This document shows, piece by piece, positions 13,295-26,970 of a stretch of DNA of 64,000 bases. Position 1 is the first letter of the stretch. Every line of letters starts with the position of its first letter. This DNA is from Sphagnum compactum (taxonomy: Eukaryota > Bryophyta > Sphagnopsida > Sphagnales). The notes below the pieces were generated by a model, which made no database searches, was not told where the DNA came from, and saw nothing but the letters and a program-made list of their open reading frames with translations. Location: the NCBI GenBank assembly GCA_965153455.1, contig OZ234496.1:18034304-18098303 (forward strand), given 5' to 3'. A program made the position numbers and the translations under genes.

Positions 13295-13528
13295 GATGAT
13301 ATGTCTTCCTCCTCCGTTGTCTCCACTAGTGATTCATCCTCCTCAAATGAAGGCACATCAGCTCATACGCAGGCAGAGGTGTCTCATTCTCCTCGTGGTC
13401 CACCTCGGCAGCTTTGCCAATGCACCAAGTGTGTTGGTCAGATTTCACAAAAGTCATATGTTTGTGCTCAACACATTCAGCGATTTGGGCGTCATCGTGG
13501 TCTTACCCCAGGAGCTTCTTCATCTCAT
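13295..13528 (+). CDS. Putative tnp2-type N-terminal exon with Cys/His motif
   Basis: After an acceptor-like TGACAG the frame gives a Ser-rich leader, then RQLCQCTKCVGQ and later YVCAQHIQRFGRHRG. A C-x-C-x2-C cluster followed by a His and a GR motif resembles the N-terminal zinc-binding segment of many tnp2 proteins. A GTGATAAG donor follows at about 13529. An upstream exon may end at ATGCAG|GTATGC near 13168. Whether this exon joins the SET frame directly downstream or the tnp2 exons from 14612 cannot be settled from sequence alone. Confidence 0.45.
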
Positions 13529-13685
13529 GTGATAAGTGTCATTTTACCATTGTCATTTTTCCTCTTTGATACATGTTACTTTTCATGAAATCCTCTTTGA
13601 AACTATTTTCACTTCCATGGTTTGTTGTGGTTTTTTGAATGTAATAGGGTTCCCGTATGACACCACCACCCTATGTTCTATCATA

Positions 13686-14448
13686 AGGGGTTTTAGCTGC
13701 CGTAGGAAATGCACTTTCACATGCATTTGCTGTAGGGATTGGTACCTCTCATGAGGCCAGTAAGCCACATCATGAGGAAAGGCCACGTGTGCCCTCCATT
13801 AGGCAGCGATCCAAAGCACAACGTCCAAGTGAGGGTCACGCTAGGACTATTGTTGAAGGCAGATGGGGTATGTGTGAGTTCACTGGCAAATGTGCCAACA
13901 TTATCCAGTCATGGAACCCTGCAGTTCTTGGGTTGCTTGATAATTTGCCCTATGATGAGGAGGTTGTGGTTTGGGGTAGACGATGGATTGTTAAGACTTC
14001 TACACTTGGAGATAGGCATGGCTATGCAGTATATGCTTGTGAAGACATCATTGTAGAGGATTCAGCTAGTTGTCGTAGAGAGGGTCCTACTTTGTTCCCT
14101 TATGGTGGGCCTATCTATAAGAGAAAACATTGGAACATGATCCTCACACAACATCCTGAGTGGAAGACCTTTGCTCTTAAGATGGACACATTTGCTGGTA
14201 GCACTAGGAGGCATAGTGATGGGAGGGTGATAGATGGAGACCCCATACGTTCTGGAAACATTGTTGGTTTCATCAACAGTACAGTGGGGATTCAGCCTAA
14301 GCGTAGGGCTAATTGTGAATGGGTTTTTGTTGAGGGACCTCCTCCAGCACCATATGGCCAAACTTATCATGAAGACCATTGCTTGGTTATAGCTACTAGG
14401 ACCATCAGATCAAGAGATGAGTTGTTTACACACTATGAGTGGAATTAG
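13686..14448 (+). CDS. SET-domain protein inside CACTA element
   Basis: An uninterrupted frame of about 250 codons ends at a TAG (14446-14448). Its last part has the landmarks of a SET methyltransferase fold: KTSTLGDRHGYAVYACEDI (SET-N entry), PYGGPIYKRKHW, GNIVGFINSTVGIQPKRRANC (the GN..xFIN...NC region) and HCLVIATRTIRSRDELFTHY before EWN. The canonical NHSC is changed to NSTV, so activity is uncertain. SET proteins transfer methyl groups to Lys of histones or other proteins. No pre-SET or post-SET Cys cluster is visible. Unlike the transposase next to it, this frame carries no stop or frameshift. It lies between the likely first tnp2 exon and the tnp2 core, in the same direction. Confidence 0.7.
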
Positions 14449-14611
14449 GATTCCACCATTTCTGAACTATGTACTTTGTTTAAAACATAACATACCTTAT
14501 CTATATACATGCATTTTGGCATTTTTTATTTATAATGTAATATGCAACTATGCTTGGTATATAGTTAAGATCTTCTGGATTTGGTATTGCATAGAATATT
14601 CGGCCTTCTAA

Positions 14612-17600
14612 AGACATGCTGCCACGGAGGTTGAGAGCAACATATCGGGAAATGGGCATGCCACACAAATCAGACTCTTCATCAACTCATTCTTCATCAA
14701 ATGACTTGTCTGCTCATGATGAAGGTGTCTCTCAACCAGTTTAGGAAGCACCACTGCCTGCAAACCAAGAACAAGCGATGGATGACTTCATGGTTGACTG
14801 GTTTGGACTTGACATAGTTGATGATATGTCTGGCAACCCACATGATGAAGGAGTCAATGCAGATGATCCACGTCATCAACATACTGCCTAGGGACAACGG
14901 CAGTGGCAAGAGGCGGAGGCACATGCTCAAACACCTATTTTTCAAGGTGCAAGGTTAAGCCGTTTAGCAGCCATACTGGGGTTGTTAAACATCCAAGCAA
15001 AACACAAGGCAAGCAATACTATGTTGTTAGACATTTTCCAGTATTGTCATAGCTTCTTGCTGCCTAAGGAAAATGTTTTGCCAGGATCTTGGAAGGAGGC
15101 TAAAAAGATCTTATCCTCCATAGGCATGGAGTATCAAATTGTCCATGCATGTGTTAATGACTGCATGTTATTTCATGGGAACAATGCCCATTTAACGGAG
15201 TGCAGTACATGTGAAAAGGCTCGATATGATCCTCACATGCTTACAGAGAAGGTTCCCAGGAAATCAGTAAGGTGGTTTCCCATTATTCCTTGCTTGCTGC
15301 ACATGTATCGATGTACAGACTTGGCCGAGTTAATGGTTTGGCATAAGAAACATCGATCAGAGCCTGGTGTTATGAGGTTACCGGTTGACTTTCCTGCTCA
15401 CAAGCATGTGGAGTCAACATGGCCAGAGTTTGAGCGTGACCCTAGGCATGTGAGGTTGGGGTTAGCATCAGATGGTGTTAGTCCACATTCACTTGGAGGA
15501 AAGGGACGACCTACCTCTGTTTGGCCAGTTGTTGTCATGAATTACAACCTTCCTCCGTGGTTGTCTATGAAAAAAGGATTTTTGTTGCTTTCTCTTATTA
15601 TCCCAGGGCCAAGTAAGGTGAAAAACCTAGACACCTACTTAGCACTAGTGGTCGATGAGCTCAAAACGCTGTGGGATGGAGTATGGGCATATGATGGGAG
15701 GAAGACCACTAGAGGAATACCACGTGTATTCAAGTTGAGGGCAATCTGCATGTGGACAATGCATGATTATTTTGGTAAGAAATCATGCACATGCCTCTAT
15801 ATATATTTTTATTATTCTGTTTTGTGATTATTTGTTGTTCTAATATTTAGTTCTTCTACAATCAGGGTTTGGTTTTGTAAGTGGGCTACAAACTCAAGGC
15901 TACAAGGCCTGCTCTACATGTGGCCCAAGTTTGGAGGACATGGCTAAATACTCAAGCCATCTTCGCAAAATTGTTTACCTTGGCCATACAAAGTTTCTTC
16001 CACTGGGACATGATATGAGATCAGACCCACTTTTATTTTCATCTTTTGACATGCCTTATGGTGATGAGCGTGATATTCCAGAACCTACCGCTTTTGCATA
16101 TTGGAGGGATATGGCCAATAGAGTTATTGACCCAAATGATTATATGGTGTTTGAGGGTAGAGGATTGACAAGGTGGGGTATACTCAACAGCTTGCCCTAC
16201 TGGGGTGAGTTGAAAATACGTCATCTCTTGGACCCCATGCACATTGAGGGAAATGTCGGAAAGGCTATCATAAAACAGCTCTATGGAGAGAAGGACAGTA
16301 ACTTTAGGGAGGCCTGTGAGGATTTTGAGAGGCATCCCGATGTGTGGATTACTGTTGATCCTAACACAGGTATTGAGCAGCGACCATCAGCTCCATGGAC
16401 ACTTACTACACAGGAAAGAAAAGACTTTCGAAATCGCATAGGAGAGATGCGATTCCCTACAGGTTTGAACTTTGATGGCAAGGGTTGAATTTAGAAGTAC
16501 TCTGTTGCTTTTATTTATATTTAAATCTATATGCCTTATACTGGAAAAAAAGTTTGAAATATAGAATGTTATTTGTTGGATGTCTAAAATACTTTTGTAT
16601 AATTTTATGGATCCTTGTTGCAGGTTATGGAGCTAATTTTCAAAAAGCTTTTGGTAGGGACGATGACCACAAGTGGCCAAGGTATCTAAAGACACATGAC
16701 TATCATCGTTTACTGCAGCACATATTGCATGTGGCAATAATAGGCTTAGCCAGTGCAGAAGTACAAGATGTTCTTTGGTCACTGGGATATCTGTTGAGAT
16801 GGGTATGCTCAAAGGAGTTATTTGTAGAGGAGATTCCAAGAATGAGGGTAATAGCAGCAGAGGTGGTATGCAAGTTGGAAAAGGCCTTCCCTCCATCATT
16901 TTTGATTGTCAAGTGCATTTACTAGTTCACCTTGTGGATGAAATAGCCATTGCTGGTCTTGTGCATTGTCAGTGGATGTATTAGCTTGAAAGATATATGG
17001 CAGTATTAAAGGGTTATGTCCGTAACCATGCACGAGTGGAGGGAAGCACGGCAACAGGACACTTGGCAGCAGAGAGCATGTTTCATTGCACCAACATCTT
17101 GACCACTATAGATCCATCATGTCCACATGTCTGGATGGAGGAAAGAGAAGAGGAGGAAGACCGTTTGACTGGTGCCATCAAAACACGTATGTTATTACCT
17201 ACAAAGTTAATTCAGCTGACCACATTCATGTTGAATAATAGCAATGTCATGGAAAGTGGAGGAACTTCTATGAGAATGCCAAAAGTATGAGTGGGAGATC
17301 AAGGATTTTTCTTACGTTTCACAAGTACATGAAAGAGAAGTTGGCTGAAGTGGATCAATTGTTGGCACAAGGAGAAAATATAGCATGTTTTCGAGAGATC
17401 ACAGATGATGTTCGCACCATTGTTCATGGACCACTAAGAGTTGTGACAACACATTCAGCAATGTGGACACAAGGAAGACATTTCAGGTATTTATTTTTTC
17501 TATTTCATTAGGCATATTAACTCATCTTCACATTCCAGACAAGTTTTTTAGAATGTTCTAGGATGATTTTTATGGGCATGAAGTTTCTATTATCATATAA

Positions 17601-18070
17601 GTTGTTGATTCACAATGCCTAACACAATATTAATTTCAGGATTTCTAGTTTGGATGAAAAGAGGGGCCGCACCTTTGACTGTGGAGTTCAAGGGCAATTC
17701 ATTCAGGACTCTAGAAGCAGTCGGCATGACAGGAATAGTGTTCGAGATATTGTGCCACATTATGGAAAGCTGGAAGAGATCTTGGTGGTATCTTATGATG
17801 CACATTCAAAGTTTGAAGAGTATGTATTTAAGTGCAAGTGGTTTAAAGTGAACCTTGTTGGTGCAAATTGCACTGTAGTTCAGGATGAGTGCGGACACAC
17901 ACGGTTAAAGACATCTGCCACCAGTTATCAGCCATCTCATCGGCAAACTTCAGAGCCATTTACTTTTCCCAGTCATGTAGAACAATGTTTGTATCTTCCT
18001 TATCCCCCAAACCCAGAGGAGTGGTCACTTGTTGTCACATATGTGCCACGGTCCCGTTCTATTCTAGGTG
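14612..18070 (+). pseudogene. CACTA tnp2 transposase, decayed
   Basis: Exons read in order. 14616-15777 runs from a Ser/Asp-rich leader through the tnp2 start (SWKEAKKILSSIGMEYQ, NDCMLF, CSTCEKARYDP) to MHDYFG at a GTAAGA donor. 15866-16488 covers CSTCGPSLEDMAKYSSH and LDPMHIEGNVGK, the typical tnp2 core. About 16624-17290 is DUF4218-like (LKTHDYHRLLQHIL, CKLEKAFPPSF, LKGYVRNHARVEGS). 17640-18067 is DUF4216-like (VPHYGKLEEILVVSYD, VFKCKWF). Breaks are TAG at 14742, 14889 and 16982, and frameshifts near 16895 and 17255. The family cuts and pastes CACTA elements in the nucleus. This copy cannot make the full protein. Confidence 0.88.
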
Positions 18071-18383
18071 AGAAACCAGGGTTGTGTTTACAACCTCTGA
18101 GGTGGATGATGACCACGTATAATGTACTACTCATTATTTTTATGCAAATTGCCATTGAGGCTTGTGGTTCTATATTACTGCACAATGTTCATTGTGTCAT
18201 TTTCTACCTATTCTGCTCCATTGTGTAATTTTATTTTTAAGAATAGGAGCACTGCTATGCGTACTTTAATGATATTTTCACTCAGTCTGCCAAAATAGAT
18301 TATAATAATGGTTAAGTGGATTTATAGCTTCCATTTGGTTTAAAAGATTTTTTAATTTTTTTATGGCGTTTTGGGAATCAGAT

Positions 18384-18856
18384 GACATTGCGAAACTTTT
18401 TGCGAAACTTCCTTCTCCAGTAACCCTTTCACTAATTTGCGAGCTAACGCACATCGCAACTTGCGATACGTACACCACTGGAAAGTTTTGTAAAAATTTG
18501 TGATGAGGTTTGCGATACATATTCAAACGCAAAATGCGAGGCGCCAAATAATGCAAGCTTGCGATGTCTTGTGACTCTCAAAGTTTGTAGCGATACTTTG
18601 TGTATTGTAAAATGTGCGATGTTTTGAGTATGATTAAACGTTGCGAAGTGTGGAATATCGCTAGGGTGGACGAAGACTTAGCGGGTCGTAAAGTTTTGTT
18701 TGTGGTATATGTCGCAAAAGTGCTGCGATGAAATAAGGTACATTATAAATTAGCGATGGGTGGTGCTGCACAAGTTGCGATGCGTGTCGCATCGCAAATA
18801 TGGCAGGTTGTTTTTGCTTCACAAACCCTTCAGGTTTTTGTTTGGCCCTTCGCAAA
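18384..18856. repeat. Right subterminal GCGA motif array
   Basis: More than a dozen GCGA or TCGC-centred motifs lie within about 470 bp in both directions (TTGCGAAAC, GCACATCGCAAC, TTGCGATAC, TTGCGATGC, GCATCGCAAAT). TTGCGAAGTGTGG...TCGCTA near 18640 resembles TTGCGAAGTCTGG...TCGCTA near 12940, so the two clusters share a longer unit. It fits the subterminal region of the CACTA element. Confidence 0.7.
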
Positions 18857-18989
18857 AAGGCATAAGATGTAGTAGTGCTAGGAGCAACACCAATGGATCC
18901 AATATTGATCCAAGAATCCAACGAATAAGAAGGTGTGGAATAGCGATTAGTGGAAGGACAAGCGGCAACATAGAAGGACGCAAAGGAAA

Positions 18990-20844
18990 AAGAAGTACTT
19001 AAGGTGGGAGTGCAACCACCGAGAGAAATGCAACCAAGTAGAGTGAAGATTGACATGACTACACCAACGATTACAAATGCAAGGAGGAGAGCAACCATAT
19101 TGGACAAAAAAACACTACTAGACAGAGGTATTTGCATCCCAGATCGTAATAGATTCATGTGGATATAGATGAAACAGAATTATGACAAGCATGTTGGGAG
19201 GTTAGAAAATTTAAAAGATATCAATGAAGAGGAAGAATAGGCTGATAAAACAAGGCTTATCATTTTGTTTTTTATGAAATGGGAAGCATCTATTCTAGAT
19301 ATAATGCTGGAATTTTTTAACAACTTTGTAATCAAGAGCACAAATATCTATTTTGGCTACAAAGACAAAGTGTATGTGATTAGTAAGCAATTGATTATAG
19401 ATGTATTTGGAGTTTGTGCATAGGGGTATGTAGAAGACCCGAAAGGGCAAGTCAATAAGACAATATCATTATAGACCTTACAAAGTTGTAAAATTGAACC
19501 CACGAATTTTGTTGGAGATCAGTGGAATGCAAAGAATTTGGGTTTGTCATAATCGGTGAGATACCCTGCAATTATATCTATGATCTATTAGAGAGTGAAG
19601 GTGACTTACTTTAACAATAAGAATGCCATCACGTTGGTGAAAATAGAGAAAGGGAAGAAGGTAGATTGGGCGCAAATTATGTTCAATAGTTTGTGCAATG
19701 AATTGGATTGACGGTACAAATATTTCAAGGAGAATAAGGGGGACAAAAAGGACACATGTCAGTTAGCCCTAATCTTGGCAAATATTTTTAAATATTTATT
19801 TTTTCAACAAAAGAACAGTCCATAAAAACCACAGACCAGGGTCAAAAGATTCAAAGAAAGGATGTAAGCAACATTAGATAACAAAAGAAAAGTTGTAGTA
19901 AAATTTTTGAGTGTTATAAAGACAAAGAACATAATTGAAGAAGGTGGAGCCTTAGGATCAGGGGTCAAAAAAAAACATGAGAGCACAAAGGTAACGCTCA
20001 TAAGATGATGACAGGGAAAGTGGCACCATCTGCAGTGCCAATATTAGTACAAGTAGGCAAGCAAAATGCTAATATAGCATAGATGTCATCTCCACAGGGA
20101 AGACATATGAGAGAACAAAGGTAAAAGATTAAGAGGGAGAGTGATACCATGTCTCCAAAGGTTGAGGAGCAACCACTGACGGAGGGAGACATATATGAAG
20201 ACTAGATGGACAACAATGGAAGTCCACAAAATTTGCAATAACAACAACATTAGCACATATTAGCCACAAAGGAGAAAAAGAAAGTAACATTGCTGGAGGA
20301 ATTGGAGAAAGAGAGGGACTTCTAGAAAGAATATAAGCACAATATAAAGCTCTAGAGGAAGTAGAAAACAGAGAATGAACATAAGATCAAAATGCTAATA
20401 TTGAAAATAAAAAAGGAAAATGAGGAGTTCAAGGAGAAAATAAGGCCGATGAAATCCCAAACTGAGGAATTGAAGGAGTTGAGGAAAATCGCCAAAGTCT
20501 GGAAAACCATAAAAAGAAAATGGATAGAGACACTATTTAATTACAAACAATAGAAGGAAGCCTTGAATAGTTAGGTAGAGGCAGTAACTAAAGAGAAAAA
20601 AGAAAAGGAGAATGTATTGACAGATCTGGAGTTGATAAACTTGAAGTGTGCTTCTATGCTCAACTTTGAAGAAATTAGAAAAAAAATAGTAGAGATGGAG
20701 ATAGAAAAGTTGGTGGAGAAAAATAAAGGGCATCAGAGGAATTTGCAACAGCTGCAAGCACAATTGGAAAGTGCAAATGAGAGGAAGAAAAGTCTTGATC
20801 CAATAAGAAGAAATCAACAAAATATGGTTTCATCTTTTGACTAA
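18990..20844 (+). pseudogene. Decayed coding region, unknown, coiled-coil C-terminus
   Basis: One plus frame from about 19131 to 19820 keeps protein-like composition (for example FMKWEASILDIMLEFFNNF, YKDKVYVISKQLIIDVFG, GKKVDWAQIMFNSLCNEL) but is cut by five TAG, one TAA and one TGA. Further on, 20230-20844 reads as a Glu/Lys-rich helical stretch, probably coiled coil, with two more TAG before an open part starting at 20617 and ending at TAA 20842. I do not know the family. The layout (globular part, then long coiled coil) and location beside a transposon suggest an old element-borne or host-derived gene. Confidence 0.45.
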
Positions 20845-21289
20845 TTGTATGTGTATTGTCATTTGCCACTACCATGCAACTTTTTTGGTCAACAATAAGA
20901 ATGAATGATATGCTACCATATGTTGACAATTTATTTATTTATTTTTAAAAATGTAATCTTGGAAAAAAATCTAAATTGTCTAATTTGTATGCTCATGATT
21001 ATGACACATGATAAATTCAAAAATATTTGAAAGAAAAATGTATATACACTTAGTTCAATATGTGTGTAAATAAGTATTTATGTTATGTAAATAGGTAATT
21101 GATTTTGCAATTTTTCTTTTGGTTTAACCTTTAGGATCAAACCATTTGATCGCCTCATCCCAAATGACACGTTTAAAAGTTTTATTGTGTTATTTAATTA
21201 TCCAAATGCACTTTCTTTTATATTCTACAAAATTGAAAGAAAGGAAAAAAAAACATTGGATATATTTTATGGTTACAACCTAATCACAA

Positions 21290-21835
21290 ATTAATCTAAT
21301 CTAAAAATTGCTTAAATAAAACCTAAACCTTGGTTAAACTTGACTAAATTAAAATTTTGTTCAACTTTGACAATATTAAAATTTGACTCAACCTTGATTA
21401 AAACTTGTCTAAACAACAAAAATTGACTAAACCTTGGCTAAATTTTAAAAAATGGTTAAAATTTGGTTAAATTAAAAAAATCAACTAACCTTGGCTCAAC
21501 TAAAAAATTGCTAGAATTTGATTAAATTAAAAAAATTGACCAACATAAGCTAAATTAAATAGTAATTACACTTTGACTAAACCAAAAATCAATTAAACCT
21601 TGGTTAAACCTTGCATAAACTAAAATTTAGTTCAACAAAACCTTAGATAAATCATGGTGAAACAAAAAAGTGGTTAGGCTTTGGTTAAATTACAAAAAAT
21701 GGCAAACCTTGGCTACATTACAAAATGGGTAAACTTTAATTTTTTAATAAATTGAATAAATCTTGGTTAAATTAAAAAGTGACTAAACTTTGGTTAAAAT
21801 TTTAAATTTTGATAACATTAAAAAACTTGAAGATT
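21290..21835 (+). repeat. Degenerate TTGACTAAACCTTGGTTAAA repeat tract
   Basis: About 550 bp is made of loosely repeated 30-45 bp blocks built from TTGACTAAA, CCTTGGTTAAA and AAATTAAAAAATTG. It is very AT-rich and has no coding capacity. Confidence 0.75.
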
Positions 21836-24030
21836 TCCAACATTCATTATTACTTTTCCAATATTCAATGTTAATAATTGATTACAAGTATGTGGCCACT
21901 TGGTGTTGGCACATACTCTATTTATCAACAAATATTTGTGTAATGTGAACAATTGTAAATTTTAATAATGCTACCAACACAATTACCCCTTGTGTGAATA
22001 GTCCATTAGTATTATACATACACATCAGTTATCCCAAATGAGATATTATAGTAAAAGAATTCTATTATGAATCCCAATATACCATCTAAACCATTTTCAG
22101 CTTTGAACTTGTAGTATCAAGATTTATAGACAACCATTTAAAAGGCACTTCAATTTTCTAATTTTCAAATCATTTTCTTGGTAACAAAATTTGTGTAAAC
22201 CTTGTGTCCACAAATCATGATACCACTTTTCCCATCATGTACTTCACAATGAGGAGTACAATAGCATTGAATATGTCAATTGAAAGCTCATTTTTCAAAG
22301 TTTGACTTTGCTCATTTGTATATTCTCCAAGGTTGCCCTTGAACCTCAGTTATCATCTGTCTTTTTGTGTCTTGATTGGAGTAGCCTTTTTCTTGGGAAC
22401 GGTATTCATGTTGTGCAATACCTTTGTTGGATAACATATAAGTTCATATTGCTCCTTTGAAATAGTCATTCCTTTTAGCTTGTCTTGTATGTATCTTTAG
22501 TTGACTTTCAAAAATGTGTTGGATGAGGATATCCATGAAATAAATTGACCACAATTATGTAAATTCAGAAGATTTTCAAATTTGGTCCTTTTTCATATGT
22601 CTTTTGTGGGTTGTTATGCCTTTGGTCCCACCAATTTCATCCAACTTCCATTTCTTTTGCCTTGACTTGTATTTGTTTTGATCCACGTGAGTAGGATCGG
22701 ACCTTTGATTTTGTGCGCCACCCCATGTATTCTACCATTGATACTTAAATTGAAACAATGGTCCTTGGTCCTTTGATCCAAACATGAAATCTTGTATCAT
22801 TATTTCCATTCCCAAATGTTTCCACTTCTATTTCCATGCATTAGGTATTTCACAAGGCCATGACTTCCCCTTCTAAGTTTTGCACCTCAATTTTCATCAT
22901 TTAAGTTTTTCATAAGAAAATTGGATAAGTTTTTCCACTGTCACATAAGCTTTAAACCAATCATAATTTCAAAATCAGTCAAAATATAACACCTTTCGAA
23001 ATGATGAAATTTGGGTGTTTTTCTTGAACCATAAATCTCAACATTTGAACTCTAATACTAGAATAAAATAAAATTTCAATACTACATTGAACTCTAATAC
23101 TACAATAAATTAAAATTATTTCATTGCAATTTATCCATTTCCTTCATCTCTTCATCCCAAAAAATTGGTAAAGTGGCCAATCTTATTATTTATAAAAAGA
23201 AATGTGTCGGTCCTACTGAAGTCCTAGCTTTCTTTTGTTTTCTTAGGGCCCTTACAATTCTTAATTGGTTCTAATCAACATGCCTAGGTGTGATTCACAA
23301 TTTTCTAATTCTTGTGTGCAAGAATTCTTGGTAAATAGTTGCAGATGTTCTCTCTTATTTATTATGAAATCTTTTGCAAACACTAACAGGTGTACACATT
23401 TCTTCAATTGGAAAACACAACAAATGCACCCTTTTAACCACAAATGGAGATACAAGAAGATATGCTCCATTGTAGTGTTGTTGAACATGTGATTGAATGA
23501 AGATTTTGCCCAGAAGCATCTCCAACAGAGCTCAGTATGTGACATTGAAAAAATACTTCTCACACACAAGTTTAGTCATTTTTTTCTTCCAAACCCACCC
23601 ATAAAACTAAAAGTGCGAACAGGTGGGAGAACTAATAGCAAACCACCTAGACCAATCATTATGATTGGCCAATCAGTAATAGGGAGCAGCAGTCACATCA
23701 TATTTATTACACTCTTCTCTAGTAGATGTTAGGCTTTGCCCTGCCTTTCACAAGATGCAAAAATACTGGGCCAAAACCATTTTGCTGAGCCAAACCACCA
23801 TTTCTCTACCCAATGCTGAAATAATCTTGGAATGTATTGTGTATCAAGATAACAATGCCAGAAAGGCACATATGGCCCCACCTCTAAATAGAGCAAGTAC
23901 CCTTTGCAATGCCAAGGGGAGAGCTCCTTGGTCATGGCTCTACGGCTTACGATATACGATAAAACATAAAGCGTTTGAAAAAATCCTCTAATATATTTGG
24001 AGGGTACATTATATCCATCAAGACCGTTAA
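21836..24030. other. AT-rich stretch, no gene seen
   Basis: Only short open frames on both strands (such as 23261-23569 minus), none with a recognisable motif or supporting splice sites. Confidence 0.5.
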
Positions 24031-24032
24031 TG

Positions 24033-24138
24033 AGGAGGTATATTGTATCTCCTTAAAGAATGAGAGGGAACTCATGCCTGATTTTGAAACCGTTGTGAGA
24101 TCCCTCTCGCTCTTTAAGAAGTAGGTATTATATGCCTC
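24033..24138. repeat. Imperfect inverted repeat
   Basis: GAGGTATATTGTATCTCC-like sequence followed by TTAAAGAATGAGAGGGAACTC is mirrored downstream by GATCCCTCTCGCTCTTTAAG and then TATTATATGCCTC. The arms are about 40 bp with roughly three quarters identity and about 25 bp between them. It may be a fold-back remnant. Confidence 0.55.
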
Positions 24139-24890
24139 TCGCGCCTACAAGATCCTATGTCTAGGTTCATGATAACCTTAGCCGTGTGCTTGGCGATGGG
24201 TAAAGCTCAGGGGGGGATGCCCAAAATGGAGGGCCTCACATTTTGGGATTTGTCCCCCACCGTTACCTGACACATGCAACACATCTTATTTGGAAGGGAA
24301 AACTGAGCATTTTTGTAAGCATTACTATCATGGGAAAATATAAGTTTCATCATGTAAATTGTATTTGTTTAAAAAAAATTGGGATGCAGCTGAAGTGACA
24401 ATCATCCAGGAGAAAATTTAGCCAGATTTGGCTATGAAAAGGATATGAAAATACAAAATGTTTAAATATCCGTCAAATTTTTGGCTACATTCTAGAACCC
24501 AACAGAGAAATCTGACAAAATTTCATATATATATATAGAAAGATTTGCTGATTAGATAACCGAAAAAACACAAAGTCCAAAAGTTTGAACAGTTTGAAAG
24601 TTCAAACCACAATAGACAACCAAACAGAAGTTCAAAGCCTCGTATGAAAGCCAAACAATGTTAGTTATAGCCCAACAATTGGGAGAAGGAAGTACCTGAA
24701 AGTGCCTCATGAGTAACTAACTGACTGACTAGTAGCAAAAACCAAAGTTGTTTATTTAATTCATCCCAAGCAACCTGGCATGTTTTTCTTCGTGAGTACA
24801 TACATGGATGGAAACCGTTGTCATCGAATTATTGCATGTCAAAAACTACATGCACGACAATGGCAAGCTTTACACTTTTTGTCATATGAC

Positions 24891-25014
24891 ATAACCTGCT
24901 GAGCTCATGGATGTGAATCCCATAACCTGTTGAGCTCATGGATGTGAATCCCATAACCTGTTGAGCTCATGGATGTGAATCCCATAACCTGTTGAGCTCA
25001 TGGATGGAGCCTTG
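24891..25014 (+). repeat. 31-bp tandem repeat, four copies
   Basis: ATAACCTG(C/T)TGAGCTCATG followed by GATGTGAATCC repeats at 24891, 24922, 24953 and 24984 with an exact 31 bp period. The last copy is partial. Near identity of the copies implies recent expansion. Confidence 0.95.
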
Positions 25015-26970
25015 TTGTCTCCACGACTCATAGAAAACAACAAATGATGGGATTGTCATCTCATGCTGCCCCCTACTACTACTGGTTATTTCCCGTAACA
25101 CAGCTCAAGCAGGCCAGTTATGTAGTCCATTTCCCATCCACCTTTCCCACCTACAATTACTTCATAGTTCTCACTGGTTTCAGGAAATCAAAAAAATCTG
25201 CCCTAGGGTTGGTTTTTTACACATGGTGAAGCCCACATGGTAAAGCCTACCTCAGATGGTGGTGGACTTTACTGGAAATCTGGTGTTGCACAGGTCCTTG
25301 ATAGATATTCTGATAAAGCCTGCTGCATCCTTCTTCTTGGGTGGCTTCAAATTCCCATATTCAAATTGGCATGAAAATATTGAAAACATATGTTTGTTAG
25401 TTTTCCCACTTGACACACACAGTGCTATCTCAGCAACTATCATAGTGATGAACACTATCCAAAAAACTCCTCCTTTTTGATATACAAAATGCACAAAGGT
25501 TAGCAGTTAGCAGTCCAAGTTGACTACTTCTTCAGCCTCTTCTTCTTGCTTACACAACTTGTTCAACCTTTTTGCTTTACTTGTTGTTTGTGGGATGTTG
25601 TTCTAGTGAATAGCAGCCTAGTTTATGAGGGAACTGAAAAACCTTAAAGGTGAAATGAGCTCAAGATCAGAGTTACAATTTGGAGCTTATGCTGCCTCAG
25701 CTCTGGTGAAGCTATCTATTCTAGTCAAATATCTGCAACCCCCCCTCTTGATCACCTTATCCATAGACTAGATCTGTGTGTACAAGTTCACCAACTATTA
25801 TTAACCTAATCCAATGGTGGCAGGTTTGACCCTTTGTTTCGGGCATCCAATCTGCAAGTCAGAGATCACATTACACTTATGTGTAAAGTACCCCAAACTG
25901 GGGCTCATCAGACCCCCAGTTTTTTGGGGGGGTTGAAACTAGGGACCAAAATTAAAATTCAGGATGAAAACAGTGCACATAGTAAACTTTTATTTAAAAA
26001 CAACAACAACAACCTGACCAAACTGTTTTTTCTTACCCAAATTGGTTTTTTTGGGGGGGGGGAGTTGTTTACCCAATTTTGCTCTCTTTCTTGTCATACT
26101 CAAATTGGGGATGAATCAAGGGATTAGAGGGTCAGACTTTGATAGGGTGACTTTGACGATGACTTTATTACCTATTTGCTATCTTCAAGTCCAGGTCTTT
26201 GAGAATGTCCAAAGTATATATAATATACATGTATGTATATATAAAAAATTCAAAATGGCCAAAAGTTAGTGTTTTTTTCGAGTATTTATTTGGCATTTTT
26301 GACAATGTTTTAAATATTTAAAAATTTGCCCGATTGTGTACTAAGTTCCACTCAGTAGCCAAAAGTATAGAAGGATTCTTAGATTTTATTTTATTTTTTC
26401 ATATTTTTTACAACGAAATCTGGAAATTTTTTATTATGATGGTCATCACCACTTCAGCTACATCACAAAATTGAGGAAAAAACGGAAAATGACTGATATA
26501 TATGATGAGCCTTGAGGTGGTGGATAGGGGGTTTCATACAACTTGTGAAAACGGGTATATTCATGGTTCTTAAACAAATACCCTGTTCTAATAACAAGTC
26601 ACCAAAGTGGTTCATTAGCTTAAAGGCCACTTAAGTGGACTGTTATTTATGGGGTGAACATGAGGCAGGCCGGGTACCAGTTTTTACCAATTTTGTAATA
26701 TAACCACCGTGGTGATCATGCACATGAATATCTAGCCAAATTTGGCTATTAAAAAAAATGATAAAAATCCCCTAGAAAAGCATCTTCATTTTATAACATA
26801 AAATGATTTTTGGCAATTTTCACCAGCAAAAATAAAAATAAAATTACTGGGCCATAGATTATGAAATGACCAGAGGCCGAGGGACATGGGGACGGACATC
26901 CAACGGGGGCAAATGAAGAGTACCAGAGGACCCAACTCGTACCAACGAAAGGCCGATTCCAAGGGCCCGA
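25015..26970. other. Repeat-poor non-coding stretch, no gene seen
   Basis: Contains homopolymer runs (T then G near 26046) and short frames only. No domain was recognised. Confidence 0.45.

Larger units (their letters stand above)
10300..18900 (+). mobile_element. Degraded CACTA (En/Spm) DNA transposon
   Basis: The class is set by the tnp2 transposase with DUF4218-like and DUF4216-like regions at 14.6-18.1 kb. A charged accessory gene runs the other way at 10.9-12.7 kb, and a SET-domain gene sits between. Subterminal-type motifs cluster at 10610-10735 and 11430-11560 on the left, 12806-12965 between the divergent genes, and 18384-18856 on the right (TTGCGAAAC, GCATCGCAAA and similar). I could not match a CACTA...TAGTG pair with a 3 bp target duplication, so the borders are approximate. 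Frameshifts and stops in both transposon genes show that this copy is not autonomous. Confidence 0.75.
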